This document shows positions 27,461 to 35,354 of a stretch of DNA of 51,109 nucleotides, piece after piece. The DNA is taken from assembly GCA_017695115.1 (NCBI GenBank), contig JADILV010000005.1, positions 1 to 51,109 on the forward strand. The letters are read 5' to 3'. Positions within the stretch are counted from its first letter, which is position 1, and each line of letters starts with the position of its first letter. The notes beneath the pieces were generated by a model. The model made no database searches. It saw only the letters and a program-made list of their open reading frames with translations, and had not been told where the DNA came from. This DNA comes from Candidatus Cryptobacteroides avicola (GTDB taxonomy: Bacteria > Bacteroidota > Bacteroidia > Bacteroidales > UBA932). Both the position numbers and the translations under genes were made by a program.

Positions 27461-27964
27461 ATGATAATCAAGACACTCAACGGAAAGACCCCTACAATTG
27501 GGGCAAATACTTTTGTCGCTGACAATGCGGCACTTATAGGAGACGTGACAATCGGGGAGAACTGCAGCATCTGGTACGGGGCCGTGCTGCGCGGCGATGT
27601 CGGGGCCATCCGCATCGGGAACGGGAGCAATGTCCAGGACGGGGCTGTACTGCACGGGACGCTGGATGTCTCCGAGACAGTGCTGGGAGACAATGTCTCT
27701 GTCGGACACAACGCCGTGGTGCACGGGGCGAGAGTAGGCAATGACGTACTTATCGGCATGGGGGCCGTGGTGATGGACAATGCGGTCATCCCTGACGGAA
27801 CGGTCATAGCGGCAGGGGCGGTTATTCTGGCGAACTCCGTTCTCGAACCGGGCATCTATGCCGGAGTCCCTGCAAAAAAAGTCAAGGACGGGTCGGAAAG
27901 AATCACCGGAATGGCCCATGGCAATGCACAGGGGTATCTCACATATAAAGAATGGTACAAGTAG
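27461..27964 (+). CDS. Gamma-carbonic-anhydrase-like hexapeptide-repeat protein
   Basis: A 167-residue left-handed beta-helix protein of the gamma carbonic anhydrase (YrdA/PaaY) family, normally a trimer with a metal at the interface. Hexapeptide repeats run from about residue 15 to 130 (ADNAALIGDVTIGENCSIW; SVGHNAVVHGARVGNDVLIG). The metal-ligand His of SVGHNAVVHGA are present. Most such proteins have weak or no measured carbonic anhydrase activity, so the reaction is not assured. The M64 peptidase gene follows after 13 bp. Confidence 0.88.
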   Translation: MIIKTLNGKTPTIGANTFVADNAALIGDVTIGENCSIWYGAVLRGDVGAIRIGNGSNVQDGAVLHGTLDVSETVLGDNVSVGHNAVVHGARVGNDVLIGMGAVVMDNAVIPDGTVIAAGAVILANSVLEPGIYAGVPAKKVKDGSERITGMAHGNAQGYLTYKEWYK

Positions 27965-27977
27965 CAATACAACAACA

Positions 27978-29246
27978 ATGAAAAAGTTTCTGAACATTTT
28001 CATGGTGGTCTGCGCTGCTGTCTGCCTCCCATCCCGGTATGCTTCAGCCCAGTCCCCCGATTATGATACTTATTTCACTGCTGACAGGCTCCGGGTGGAT
28101 TTCATTCTCGCAGGTGACAAGGACAGCCAGAGCGCATATCTGGCAGACCTGAAGAAAGAATGCGCATGGGCAGGGTCACGCAACTCGCTGACAGACCCTT
28201 TCAGATATGGAGAATACATGTTCGAGGCCTGGGACGGGGAGACGCTTATATATTCAAAAGGCTTCTCTTCCCTGTTCCTTGAATGGAGGACAACGGAACA
28301 GGCGAAAAGCGTATCTAAAGCCTACACCCACAGCGTATGGATGCCGTTCCCTAAAGTTCCTGTCAGAATCACCCTTTCAGAGAGAGTGAAATCGACAGGA
28401 GAGTTCAGACAGATATTCTCCTGCACCGTAGATCCGGAAGACGCGCTTATAAAGCATGAAGCAGACCATAAACCGGAATGCGTCATGCTGCAGCACTCCG
28501 GTGACATGCAGGACAAAGTGGACCTCCTGTTCATAGCGGAAGGCTACACAGCGGACGAGATGGAAAAGTTCCATTCCGACTGCCGCAGGCTGATGGACAG
28601 CCTGTTCATGATGGAGCCGTATAAATCCAGGAGGGAAGACTTCAATGTGGCCGCCCTTGATGTCATTTCGGAAGAAAGCGGGACGGATATCCCTGACAAA
28701 GGCATCTGGAAAGACACCGCCATGAAATCCCACTACTACACTTTCTATGTGGACAGATACCTGACCATGCCTGACCAGACTGCCATAGCGGACCGGATAT
28801 CCGGAGTACCGTTCGACGCCATGTATGTAGTAGTGAACGACGACGGATACGGCGGAGGAGGAATATACAACTCATACGGGATGGGAACATCAGACAACGC
28901 CCTTGCCGACAAACTCTTCATCCACGAGTTCGGTCACAGTTTCGCAGGGCTTGGGGACGAATATTACGATGACGAAGTAGCATATCAGGACATGTATGAC
29001 CTGAATGTAGAACCGTGGGAGCCGAACATAACCACCAAAGTCGATTTCGGCAGGAAATGGAAAGACATGATCGGTTCCGGGGAATACGGAGACAGCCTGG
29101 GCCTGTTCGAAGGAGGCGGATATACAGCCAAAGGCATGTACCGTCCGCGCCTGGACTGCCGTATGAGGACCAACGGCTCCCCTGATTTCTGTCCTGTGTG
29201 CCAGAGAGCCATAAACAGGATGATAGATTATTATTGCGGGAAATAA
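27978..29246 (+). CDS. Secreted M64-family (IgA peptidase-like) metalloprotease
   Basis: A 422-residue zinc protease with a signal peptide (residues 1-23, cleavage after RYASAQ). Residues about 30-155 are the M64 N-terminal beta domain. The catalytic domain carries HEFGHSFAGLGDEYYDDE, with the HExxH zinc site and a distal acidic ligand. The first M64 member known was a Clostridium ramosum IgA protease, but Bacteroidetes members have mostly uncharacterised substrates. The upstream in-frame ATG at 27858 lies inside the previous gene and would remove the signal peptide, so 27978 is used. Confidence 0.9.
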   Translation: MKKFLNIFMVVCAAVCLPSRYASAQSPDYDTYFTADRLRVDFILAGDKDSQSAYLADLKKECAWAGSRNSLTDPFRYGEYMFEAWDGETLIYSKGFSSLFLEWRTTEQAKSVSKAYTHSVWMPFPKVPVRITLSERVKSTGEFRQIFSCTVDPEDALIKHEADHKPECVMLQHSGDMQDKVDLLFIAEGYTADEMEKFHSDCRRLMDSLFMMEPYKSRREDFNVAALDVISEESGTDIPDKGIWKDTAMKSHYYTFYVDRYLTMPDQTAIADRISGVPFDAMYVVVNDDGYGGGGIYNSYGMGTSDNALADKLFIHEFGHSFAGLGDEYYDDEVAYQDMYDLNVEPWEPNITTKVDFGRKWKDMIGSGEYGDSLGLFEGGGYTAKGMYRPRLDCRMRTNGSPDFCPVCQRAINRMIDYYCGK

Positions 29247-29265
29247 GTCAAAGTGATTATTTTTG
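29233..29265 (+). promoter_or_regulatory. Promoter of the rluA-ACT-UPF0210-tadA-yqaA operon
   Basis: ATTG (29233-29236), 21 nt, then TATTTTTG (29258-29265). The -7 box is consensus and the -33 box has one mismatch. It overlaps the end of the M64 gene, whose stop is at 29246. Confidence 0.65.
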
Positions 29266-29281
29266 CAGTCCAAAAACCACA

Positions 29282-30199
29282 ATGAATATGAACAATTCCG
29301 GAAGGGAATACATCGCAGACAAGGATTCCGCCCTGCTGCAGTATCTTTATGAAATACTTGCAGGACAGAGCCGTACAAGCATAAAGGCATATCTCACCCA
29401 TGCCAGGATAACTGTCAACGGCCAGAGCACCACGGCTTTCGACCATCCTGTACGTAAAGGTGACAGAATCTCGATCCTGGAGAAAGGCATGATAATGAAA
29501 AAGCGCGGAGGAGAAAAAGAGACCAGAGTGAAAATAGTGTTCGAAGATGCCTGGCTCATAGTGGCGGACAAGCGCAGCGGGGTGCTCTCAATGTCTACCG
29601 GAGCCGAAGGAGAAGTGACGGCTTATTCGCTCCTGTCGGACTATGTCAAGCGCATGTACGGGAGAAACTCCAGGATTTTCATTGTACACCGCATCGACAG
29701 GGAGACATCGGGACTCATCATCTTCGCCAAGGACGAACGTACCAAAATGAAGCTGCAGGAGAACTGGAACGAAAGCGTGCTGGAAAGGAAATACTGCGCC
29801 ATTCTGGAAGGCAGGCCGCATGAGGCAGCAGGTACAATACACAGCTGGCTGAAAGAAAACCCGAAAAGCCTCAAAGTATCGTCCAGCCCGGTTGACAACG
29901 GCGGAAAAGAAGCGACGACGCACTACAGGACAGTATCTTCCGGAGAACATTTCTCTCTGGCGGACTTCGAACTCGAAACGGGCAGGAAACACCAGATAAG
30001 GGTACATGCATCGCTGATCGGCTGCCCTGTCACCGGAGACCGCAGGTACGGGGCAAAAGAAAATCCGATGGGACGCATCGCCCTGCATGCCAGAAGCATA
30101 AAGTTCAGGCATCCGGTCACGGGAAAGATAATGTCCTTTGACACCGGACTGCCGAATGCTTTCAAAGCGGTAATGAAAGAAGACTCCTGCAATAAATGA
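29282..30199 (+). CDS. RluA-family rRNA/tRNA pseudouridine synthase
   Basis: A 305-residue RNA-modifying enzyme. An S4 RNA-binding domain (residues about 15-70; SRTSIKAYLTHARITVNGQ) precedes the catalytic domain with the family motif HRIDRETSGLIIFAKD, in which the Asp is the nucleophile. GRKHQIRVHASLIGCPVTGD is also typical. S4 plus this core fits RluC/RluD-type enzymes, but the target uridine cannot be told. The ATG at 29282 follows the promoter by 17 nt. The ACT gene starts 28 bp downstream. Confidence 0.9.
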   Translation: MNMNNSGREYIADKDSALLQYLYEILAGQSRTSIKAYLTHARITVNGQSTTAFDHPVRKGDRISILEKGMIMKKRGGEKETRVKIVFEDAWLIVADKRSGVLSMSTGAEGEVTAYSLLSDYVKRMYGRNSRIFIVHRIDRETSGLIIFAKDERTKMKLQENWNESVLERKYCAILEGRPHEAAGTIHSWLKENPKSLKVSSSPVDNGGKEATTHYRTVSSGEHFSLADFELETGRKHQIRVHASLIGCPVTGDRRYGAKENPMGRIALHARSIKFRHPVTGKIMSFDTGLPNAFKAVMKEDSCNK

Positions 30200-30227
30200 C
30201 AACAATGAACAAATACTACGGTTTATT

Positions 30228-30500
30228 ATGGACAAATCAGTAATCACAGTCGTCGGAAAGGACACTGTAGGCATTATAGCCAAAGTATGCACTTACCTGG
30301 CCAACAGAAAAATAAATATCCTCGACATATCCCAGACCATCGTGCAGGGTTTCTTCAACATGATGATGATAGTGGACACTTCGTCCATGGACACCGACTT
30401 CACGACGCTCTCTGACGAGCTGGGCAGCCTTGGCGACGAAATAGGGGTCCAGATCAAATGCCAGAAGGAAACGATATTCGACATGATGCACAGAATCTGA
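30228..30500 (+). CDS. ACT-domain protein (UPF0237)
   Basis: A 90-residue single ACT domain, opening MDKSVITVVGKDTVGIIAKV, a fold that usually binds amino acids or other small ligands. It belongs to UPF0237 and is encoded 15 bp ahead of a UPF0210 gene, an arrangement conserved across many bacteria, archaea and Bacteroidetes. The pairing suggests it senses a ligand for, or regulates, the UPF0210 protein. The ligand is unknown. Confidence 0.9.
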   Translation: MDKSVITVVGKDTVGIIAKVCTYLANRKINILDISQTIVQGFFNMMMIVDTSSMDTDFTTLSDELGSLGDEIGVQIKCQKETIFDMMHRI

Positions 30501-30515
30501 TAAGGAGTTCCGTAT

Positions 30516-31880
30516 ATGATCAATATGAAGGAGGTCTTCGAGACCAATGCCATGGTCGAGAAGGAGAATCTGGACGTAAGGACAATCACTATGGGCATCA
30601 GCCTTCTGGACTGCGCCGGTGGCGATGTCGATACTGTCTGCAAAAAGATAGCTGAAAAAATAAAGAGATATGCCGGGAATCTTGCCGGCACAGCGGAGGG
30701 GATAGCAAGAGAATTCGGTATCCCGATTGTAAACAAGAGGGTATCCATCACGCCTATAGCCCTGGTAGGGGCATCCTGCTGCAAAAGTCCTGAGGACTAT
30801 CTGAAACTCGCGCTGACCCTTGACAGGACAGCGTCCGAAATAGGAATCAATTTCCTGGGAGGCTTTTCCGCCATCGTTTCCAAAGGGATGACAGAGAGCG
30901 ACAGGATGATGATAGAATCAATCCCGGAAGTCCTGGCACAGACACAGATAATATGCAGTTCCGTCAATGTGGGATCTACAAAAACAGGAATCAACATGGA
31001 TGCGGTACGGCTGATGGGGCACATCGTCAAAGAGACGGCAGTAAAGACAGCCGACCGGGATTCATTCGGTTGCGCCAAACTGGTGGTACTGTGCAATGCT
31101 CCTGATGACAACCCGTTCATGGCAGGAGCTTTCCATGGTGTAACGGAGGCTGACGCCATAATAAATGTAGGGGTCAGCGGTCCGGGAGTGGTGAAATATG
31201 CTCTGGAAAAGGTGCACGGTAAAAGTTTCGAAGTCCTGTGCGAAACGATAAAGAAGACCGCGTTCAAGATAACGAGGGTAGGCCAGGCCGTAGCACAGGA
31301 GGCATCCAGAAGGCTGGGTGTACCGTTCGGTATCATAGACCTGTCGCTTGCCCCGACTCCGGCCATAGGTGACAGCGTGGCCGATATCCTTCAGGAGATC
31401 GGGCTTGAAAAGGCCGGTGCCCCGGGCACCACGGCCGCGCTGGCGCTGCTGAACGACCAGGTAAAGAAAGGCGGAGTAATGGCGTCTTCGTATGTGGGCG
31501 GGCTCAGCGGTGCGTTTATCCCTGTCAGCGAAGACCAGGGCATGATCGAAGCGGCAGAATGCGGAGCCCTCTGCATAGAAAAACTGGAAGCGATGACATG
31601 CGTATGCTCGGTAGGACTGGATATGATAGCCATCCCGGGAGATACGCCTGACAGCACCATTTCCGGAATAATAGCAGACGAAGCCGCCATCGGAATGGTG
31701 AACCAGAAGACCACTGCCGTCAGGATCATCCCTGTAATCGGCAAAGGCGTAGGTGATACTGTAGAGTTCGGCGGACTGCTCGGCCATGCTCCGATAATGC
31801 CGGTCAACAGGTTCGGCTGCGAAGAATTCATCAGCAGGGAGGGTAGGATCCCTGCCCCTATACACAGTTTCAAGAATTGA
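30516..31880 (+). CDS. UPF0210 (DUF711) protein, PFL-like fold
   Basis: A 454-residue cytoplasmic protein of the DUF711 family, said to share the fold of pyruvate formate-lyase but with no established reaction. The conserved [34 protein letters not shown] and [18 protein letters not shown] segments are visible. Full length and no damage. It lies between its ACT partner and tadA (6 bp), so five genes appear to be one transcript. Confidence 0.9.
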   Translation: MINMKEVFETNAMVEKENLDVRTITMGISLLDCAGGDVDTVCKKIAEKIKRYAGNLAGTAEGIAREFGIPIVNKRVSITPIALVGASCCKSPEDYLKLALTLDRTASEIGINFLGGFSAIVSKGMTESDRMMIESIPEVLAQTQIICSSVNVGSTKTGINMDAVRLMGHIVKETAVKTADRDSFGCAKLVVLCNAPDDNPFMAGAFHGVTEADAIINVGVSGPGVVKYALEKVHGKSFEVLCETIKKTAFKITRVGQAVAQEASRRLGVPFGIIDLSLAPTPAIGDSVADILQEIGLEKAGAPGTTAALALLNDQVKKGGVMASSYVGGLSGAFIPVSEDQGMIEAAECGALCIEKLEAMTCVCSVGLDMIAIPGDTPDSTISGIIADEAAIGMVNQKTTAVRIIPVIGKGVGDTVEFGGLLGHAPIMPVNRFGCEEFISREGRIPAPIHSFKN

Positions 31881-31886
31881 TGCCGC

Positions 31887-32321
31887 ATGGACGACGAAAG
31901 ATATATGAGAGAAGCCCTGCGCGAAGCGATGGCAGCAGCTGAAGAGGACGAAGTCCCCATAGGGGCTGTAGTCGTATGCCGCGGTCGTATCATCGCCAAA
32001 GGCCACAATATGACAGAGCGGCTGAAAGATCCCACGGCCCATGCTGAAATGATAGCAATCACGGCTGCTGCCGAAGCGATGGGAGGAAAATATCTGACAG
32101 ACTGCACACTGTATGTGACTGTCGAACCTTGCCCTATGTGTGCCGGAGCACTTGCATGGTCACAGATCAGCCGTGTCGTGTACGGGGCTCTGGATCCTAA
32201 GCGCGGATTCAGCCTTTTCTCCCCGTCACTGATGCATCCGAAAGCTGAAATTACTGCAGGAGTGCTTGCCTCGGAATGCGGGCAGCTGGTCTCGGATTTT
32301 TTCAAGAATAAAAGGCAATAG
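31887..32321 (+). CDS. tadA: tRNA adenosine(34) deaminase
   Basis: A 144-residue zinc deaminase that converts A34 to inosine in tRNA-Arg(ACG). VPIGAVVVCRGRIIAKGHN, the zinc motif PTAHAEMIAI with the catalytic Glu, and EPCPMCAGALAWSQI are standard TadA. A guanine-deaminase-like activity is the alternative but less likely from the length and C-terminus. Confidence 0.9.
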   Translation: MDDERYMREALREAMAAAEEDEVPIGAVVVCRGRIIAKGHNMTERLKDPTAHAEMIAITAAAEAMGGKYLTDCTLYVTVEPCPMCAGALAWSQISRVVYGALDPKRGFSLFSPSLMHPKAEITAGVLASECGQLVSDFFKNKRQ

Positions 32322-32324
32322 GCT

Positions 32325-32762
32325 ATGTTCGGACTGGAAGAACTAGGTCTGCTGGGGCTGTTCATCGGCACCTTTCTGGCGGCGACCATCCTGCCGTTCA
32401 GTTCGGATGCGCTTTATCTGGCTATCCTCGCCGCCACTAGAGACACGGCAGGATGCCTGCTGGTGGGGACTCTCGGCAACTGGCTCGGCAGCGTGCTCAC
32501 ATACTGGATCGGCTGGGTCGGGAAATGGGAATGGATAGAAAAATGGTTCAAGGTCAGGCCAGAAACCCTGCAAAAGCAGAAACACTATGTAGACAAATAT
32601 GGTGTATGGCTGGCGCTGACTTGCTGGATACCGGTTATCGGAGATGTCATAGCCATTGCCCTCGGATTCTACAAGACCAGGCCTTTCTGGACCATGGTCC
32701 TTCTGCTTGTCGGAAAATTCGCCCGCTTTCTGGTCTGGAACCTGATCTACGGGCTGTTCTGA
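32325..32762 (+). CDS. YqaA-like membrane protein (DedA/VTT-related)
   Basis: A 145-residue membrane protein with about four hydrophobic segments. GTFLAATILPFSSDALYLAI near the start, the re-entrant-looking GNWLGSVLTYWIGWVGK and CWIPVIGDVIAIALGF match YqaA proteins, a branch of the DedA/SNARE-associated (VTT) group with proposed lipid transport or scrambling roles. It begins 3 bp behind tadA and is the last chromosomal gene before the prophage. Confidence 0.85.
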   Translation: MFGLEELGLLGLFIGTFLAATILPFSSDALYLAILAATRDTAGCLLVGTLGNWLGSVLTYWIGWVGKWEWIEKWFKVRPETLQKQKHYVDKYGVWLALTCWIPVIGDVIAIALGFYKTRPFWTMVLLLVGKFARFLVWNLIYGLF

Positions 32763-32960
32763 CAATGTCATAGTTGAGATACCAAGAATTTGTGGAGTGG
32801 TTTTCCTTTCATATAATCAACTATCAATCAATAAATTAAACTTCAAAAAATCGCAATTTTCGGGTAATTTTTGACCCGTTTCGGCCCCGTGTCAGTTGAG
32901 ATGAAAGTCATCTCAACCAACGAGTTACGGAGCTTTTATGACACGAATCAGACCCGAAAA
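32763..32960. repeat. Repeat-rich gap, candidate left attachment region
   Basis: A 198-bp gap with no gene. It contains a perfect 10-bp inverted repeat with a 3-nt loop (GTTGAGATGA at 32895-32904, TCATCTCAAC at 32908-32917). GTTGAGAT occurs once more near 32772. TTTTCGGGT (32857-32865) has an inverted partner ACCCGAAAA (32952-32960). No T run follows the hairpin on either strand, so it is not an obvious terminator. Inverted and direct repeats of this kind are seen in integrase core and arm sites, but the match to a right end cannot be tested. Confidence 0.4.
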
Positions 32961-33422
32961 TCAGTCCTCAATAAGGATTCCCAAACCATAGACTTCATAG
33001 TGGTCTATCGATTTAATTATCCCGTATTGGGACTTGGTGACATTGTAGACTATGTCGCATTTGAAGTTGGATATGCCATTTGCGCCCATATCGACAGCCT
33101 TCTGCACACACATCTCAAGAAGGGATTCCGGTGTCATGATCTCCGCAGTCCTATGATTGCCTCCCGAATATATAGGATCTCCAAATTTCTGGTTGCCTTG
33201 AGCCAGAGTCGCACTAAAGTCAGATTCCCCTTTTGTTCCAGGATATACTGTTATCGATATTTCACCGATAGTCCGATGAGCTTCGGGATACGGGTTAGGG
33301 CTTATAAAGAAGCCGTTATCAGTATATGGACGGTAGTCCAGGACATTTGTGAAGATCTGCGTGGTTGTTCCGCAAGAGGATATCAGAAAAACTGATGCTA
33401 AGGCAATGATTATTTTTTTCAT
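32961..33422 (-). CDS. Small lipoprotein, function unknown
   Basis: A 153-residue protein with a clear lipoprotein signal (ASVFLISSC, anchor Cys17). I do not recognise the family. The mature part shows TIGEISITVYPGTKG and, near the end, SLLEMCVQKAVDMGANGISNFKCD, the latter recalling proteins with a stress-type or heavy-metal-binding-like alpha/beta fold. Its ATG overlaps the stop of the previous gene (ATGA), so it is translationally coupled to it. Bases are AT-richer than in both flanks. It is either prophage cargo or a chromosomal gene beside the insertion. Confidence 0.75.
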   Translation of the reverse strand: MKKIIIALASVFLISSCGTTTQIFTNVLDYRPYTDNGFFISPNPYPEAHRTIGEISITVYPGTKGESDFSATLAQGNQKFGDPIYSGGNHRTAEIMTPESLLEMCVQKAVDMGANGISNFKCDIVYNVTKSQYGIIKSIDHYEVYGLGILIED

Positions 33423-34030
33423 ATTATTTCATTATAAGATTGTTTTGTCTTTGTCTCCCGTTCCTTTTTTGCAATTTCATTCGCTGACTCAATTTCATCT
33501 ATAAAATATTGATACTTTCCGGTATTATCATGGATGATAAATTCAGTATCAGATCTCAGTGGCTTAGTGGTGAAAAAAGTTGTGTAGCGAAGTGTCACCC
33601 TATCGTTATACCAGGTTCGCTCCTCGTTGTGATGCGCATCATTATATGATGGATCCTTATATCGATAACTATCAATATGCTTTTGACCTTCTCCAGAACC
33701 ATATTTAGATATATACGATGACAATAATGTATTTTCGCTATGTGGATCAAAGTATATTGCGACCAGAACATTGTCAACGAAGGCCATCGATATATCATCA
33801 AATTCGACTTCTCCAATTTTAAAGTGCCAAGCGTTGTGGAACATTTTTATGCGTTTATGATTTTCTAACGCTTTCTTGGCATCTTCCTCATACGCACGCC
33901 ATTTTCCGCCAGAAAAGTCCGTCTCATTAAACATAGAGTCAAATATTTTTGAATTGTTGACCTCCTTTAATGTCGTTTTCCCTATTACAAATGGGCCCAA
34001 ACCTTTTAAGTCAGCACATTTTGCCAGCAT
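33419..34030 (-). CDS. Lipoprotein-like gene whose signal peptide is out of frame with its start
   Basis: The body of an unrecognised protein (KMFHNAWHFKIGEVEFDDIS; SRYT-free C-terminus, charged end). The first ATG in this frame is 34030 and gives 203 residues, but the frame stays open upstream to 34204 and codes for KKIKFLSFAHRV, a hydrophobic stretch FLFSTVSLLAL, then TSFSC, a convincing lipoprotein signal with no start codon. An ATG at 34208 begins MNQATPPG in another frame and stops after 11 codons. A run of eight C on the coding strand (plus-strand G 34188-34195) lies between them. Seven C (or ten) would fuse the ATG to the signal peptide. So the gene is in an OFF state, is slightly damaged, or carries a homopolymer sequencing error. 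The next gene overlaps its stop. Confidence 0.6.
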   Translation of the reverse strand: MLAKCADLKGLGPFVIGKTTLKEVNNSKIFDSMFNETDFSGGKWRAYEEDAKKALENHKRIKMFHNAWHFKIGEVEFDDISMAFVDNVLVAIYFDPHSENTLLSSYISKYGSGEGQKHIDSYRYKDPSYNDAHHNEERTWYNDRVTLRYTTFFTTKPLRSDTEFIIHDNTGKYQYFIDEIESANEIAKKERETKTKQSYNEII

Positions 34031-34187
34031 TTCTTCTTTTGAAACGACAAAAGTGCTGTCAACTTTCTCATGTTCTATAAGTTTTTTTGGATTTTCTTTA
34101 CAACTAAAAGAGGTTAATGCCAGTAAGGAGACCGTAGAGAAAAGGAATACTCTATGCGCAAATGATAAGAATTTAATTTTCTTTACC

Positions 34188-34195
34188 GGGGGGGG
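34188..34195 (-). repeat. G8 tract separating start codon and signal peptide
   Basis: Eight G on the plus strand (C on the coding strand) at codons 5-7 of the short frame that starts at 34208. Loss of one base joins this ATG to the lipoprotein frame. Confidence 0.8.
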
Positions 34196-34250
34196 TAGCT
34201 TGATTCATAGTTTGTCTGTGTTTTCATTGCTGTTATTGTTTAAATGGTTG

Positions 34251-34796
34251 TTATTTTTTGCGTTTGATTGTGTGTTTCAGCTTCAGTACCGCAAAGTTCA
34301 GCTCAATCTCTGTTTCCGTCTCGTCGGTCTTCATGTCGTCGCCGAAAAGATCGGCCATGATTTCCCCGCTTTTCTCCATGAGGGACTTCTGGCGGAACTT
34401 GTCAGGGTTGGCGGACATTTCCCCGATGGTGCGGGAGAGTTCCCGGAGCTTGGCGAATGCTTCGATGATCGCGATAGTGGTTTTGGTGGCCCGCTCTCCT
34501 TTAAGGATGGTGGCAAGCATGTAGAGGCCTTTCTCAGTGAATGCAGTGGGAAGCGATGGGGAATATTTTATACTTGCGGGGTTATCAAAAATTTTGATAA
34601 CCTCTTGCTTTTCCTCCTTAGTAAGGGTCAGAGTATATCCCTCAGGAAACTTTTCCGGATTATTCCGGACCGCCTGATTGATTTCACGTGTTTCAACTCC
34701 ATACAGAGTGGCGACATTATTCACTAATATCACCTTTTCTCCCCTGAGTTCGATGATGTATTCTTCTACACTGTTGAATTTTACTATATCCGACAT
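34251..34796 (-). CDS. ORF6N-domain phage protein (antirepressor-like)
   Basis: A 181-residue protein with an N-terminal ORF6N DNA-binding domain (residues about 15-105; EKVILVNNVATLYGVETREI, NQAVRNNPEKFPEGYTLTL and AFTEKGLYMLATIL), followed by a helical tail. ORF6N and KilA-N proteins are common in phages and often act on the lysis-lysogeny choice. It is 7 bp downstream of the XRE repressor gene on the same strand, so it is likely expressed in the lysogen. Confidence 0.88.
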   Translation of the reverse strand: MSDIVKFNSVEEYIIELRGEKVILVNNVATLYGVETREINQAVRNNPEKFPEGYTLTLTKEEKQEVIKIFDNPASIKYSPSLPTAFTEKGLYMLATILKGERATKTTIAIIEAFAKLRELSRTIGEMSANPDKFRQKSLMEKSGEIMADLFGDDMKTDETETEIELNFAVLKLKHTIKRKK

Positions 34797-34803
34797 TATC
34801 GTA

Positions 34804-35205
34804 TTATTTCTTCAATATTTCCAATAAGGTTTTGATCTGGGCGTCTTTCTCCTTGATCTGGGCGTCTTTCTCCTTGATACGTTCTTCTTTTTCTTCTATG
34901 ATCCGGTCTAGCTTGTCTATCTCGGCCCGGAGGACATCCGGGGAGTCGCTGTAGTAGGAGCGGTTGTCTTGCGTTACAGTAGAATGACTGATAACATTGC
35001 CGCTAATACTTTGGTTCATACATTTTATATGAAAAAGTTCAGATAGTCCTTTAATAACGCTTTCTGTAACAGGAACGCGCCCATTTGCCATATCAGACAA
35101 ATAGGTGCTCTTTACGCCTAATTTAGACGCAATTTCAGATTGATTCAATTTCTCTTGAACCTTAATCTGTTGAAGCAATAATTTAAATTCCTCTGTACTA
35201 ATCAT
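34804..35205 (-). CDS. XRE-family phage repressor with a coiled-coil tail
   Basis: A 133-residue protein. Residues about 6-65 form a helix-turn-helix of the Cro/CI class (LNQSEIASKLGVKSTYLSDM). No peptidase domain is present, so it cannot self-cleave like lambda CI. Residues about 90-133 are a charged coiled coil, with IKEKDAQ encoded twice by two identical 21-bp units, which would set the oligomer. It reads leftward from a divergent region with two related palindromes at 35226-35279, which are the expected operators. Confidence 0.88.
   Translation of the reverse strand: MISTEEFKLLLQQIKVQEKLNQSEIASKLGVKSTYLSDMANGRVPVTESVIKGLSELFHIKCMNQSISGNVISHSTVTQDNRSYYSDSPDVLRAEIDKLDRIIEEKEERIKEKDAQIKEKDAQIKTLLEILKK
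34834..34875 (-). repeat. Two perfect 21-bp tandem repeats in the repressor gene
   Basis: The unit gatctgggcgtctttctcctt is present twice without mismatch, with a partial third unit behind. Each unit codes for seven residues, one coiled-coil heptad, so copy-number change would keep the frame and lengthen or shorten the coil by one heptad. Confidence 0.85.
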
Positions 35206-35225
35206 TTATAATCTTAATTTGCAAT

Positions 35226-35247
35226 TAATATGAAATAATTCATATTA
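35226..35247. promoter_or_regulatory. Operator 1 of the lysogeny switch
   Basis: Perfect 22-bp palindrome: arms TAATATGAA and TTCATATTA around the 4-nt spacer ATAA. It lies 20 bp from the XRE start codon, where a leftward promoter is expected. Confidence 0.65.
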
Positions 35248-35252
35248 TATCT

Positions 35253-35283
35253 ATTGTTATATCTGAATAAATTCATATTTTTG
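35253..35283 (+). promoter_or_regulatory. Rightward early promoter overlapped by operator 2
   Basis: ATTG (35253-35256), 19 nt, then TATTTTTG (35276-35283). The stretch 35260-35279, with arms TATCTGAA and TTCATATT around TAAA, is an imperfect copy of operator 1 (two mismatches in the left arm) and covers the promoter spacer and -7 box. Binding there would block early transcription. Centres of the two operators are 33 bp apart, about three helix turns. Confidence 0.7.
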
Positions 35284-35354
35284 CAAAACAATAATCAATT
35301 AATGTAACGCAATACAAAATTATTGCAACGCAAGAAAAACAAAAATAGCAAAAA

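Noticed and set aside
32853..32917. Possible terminator or CRISPR-like repeat in the gap
   Set aside because: The hairpin has no T run on either strand, and the repeats are too few and not regularly spaced for CRISPR.
32871..33395. 174-codon plus-strand frame
   Set aside because: It overlaps the small lipoprotein gene in antisense, and that gene has a clean lipobox and an ATGA overlap with its neighbour.
33876..34727. 283-codon open frame on the plus strand
   Set aside because: Antisense to the ORF6N gene and the lipoprotein gene; only the minus-strand frames give recognised domains or a signal peptide.
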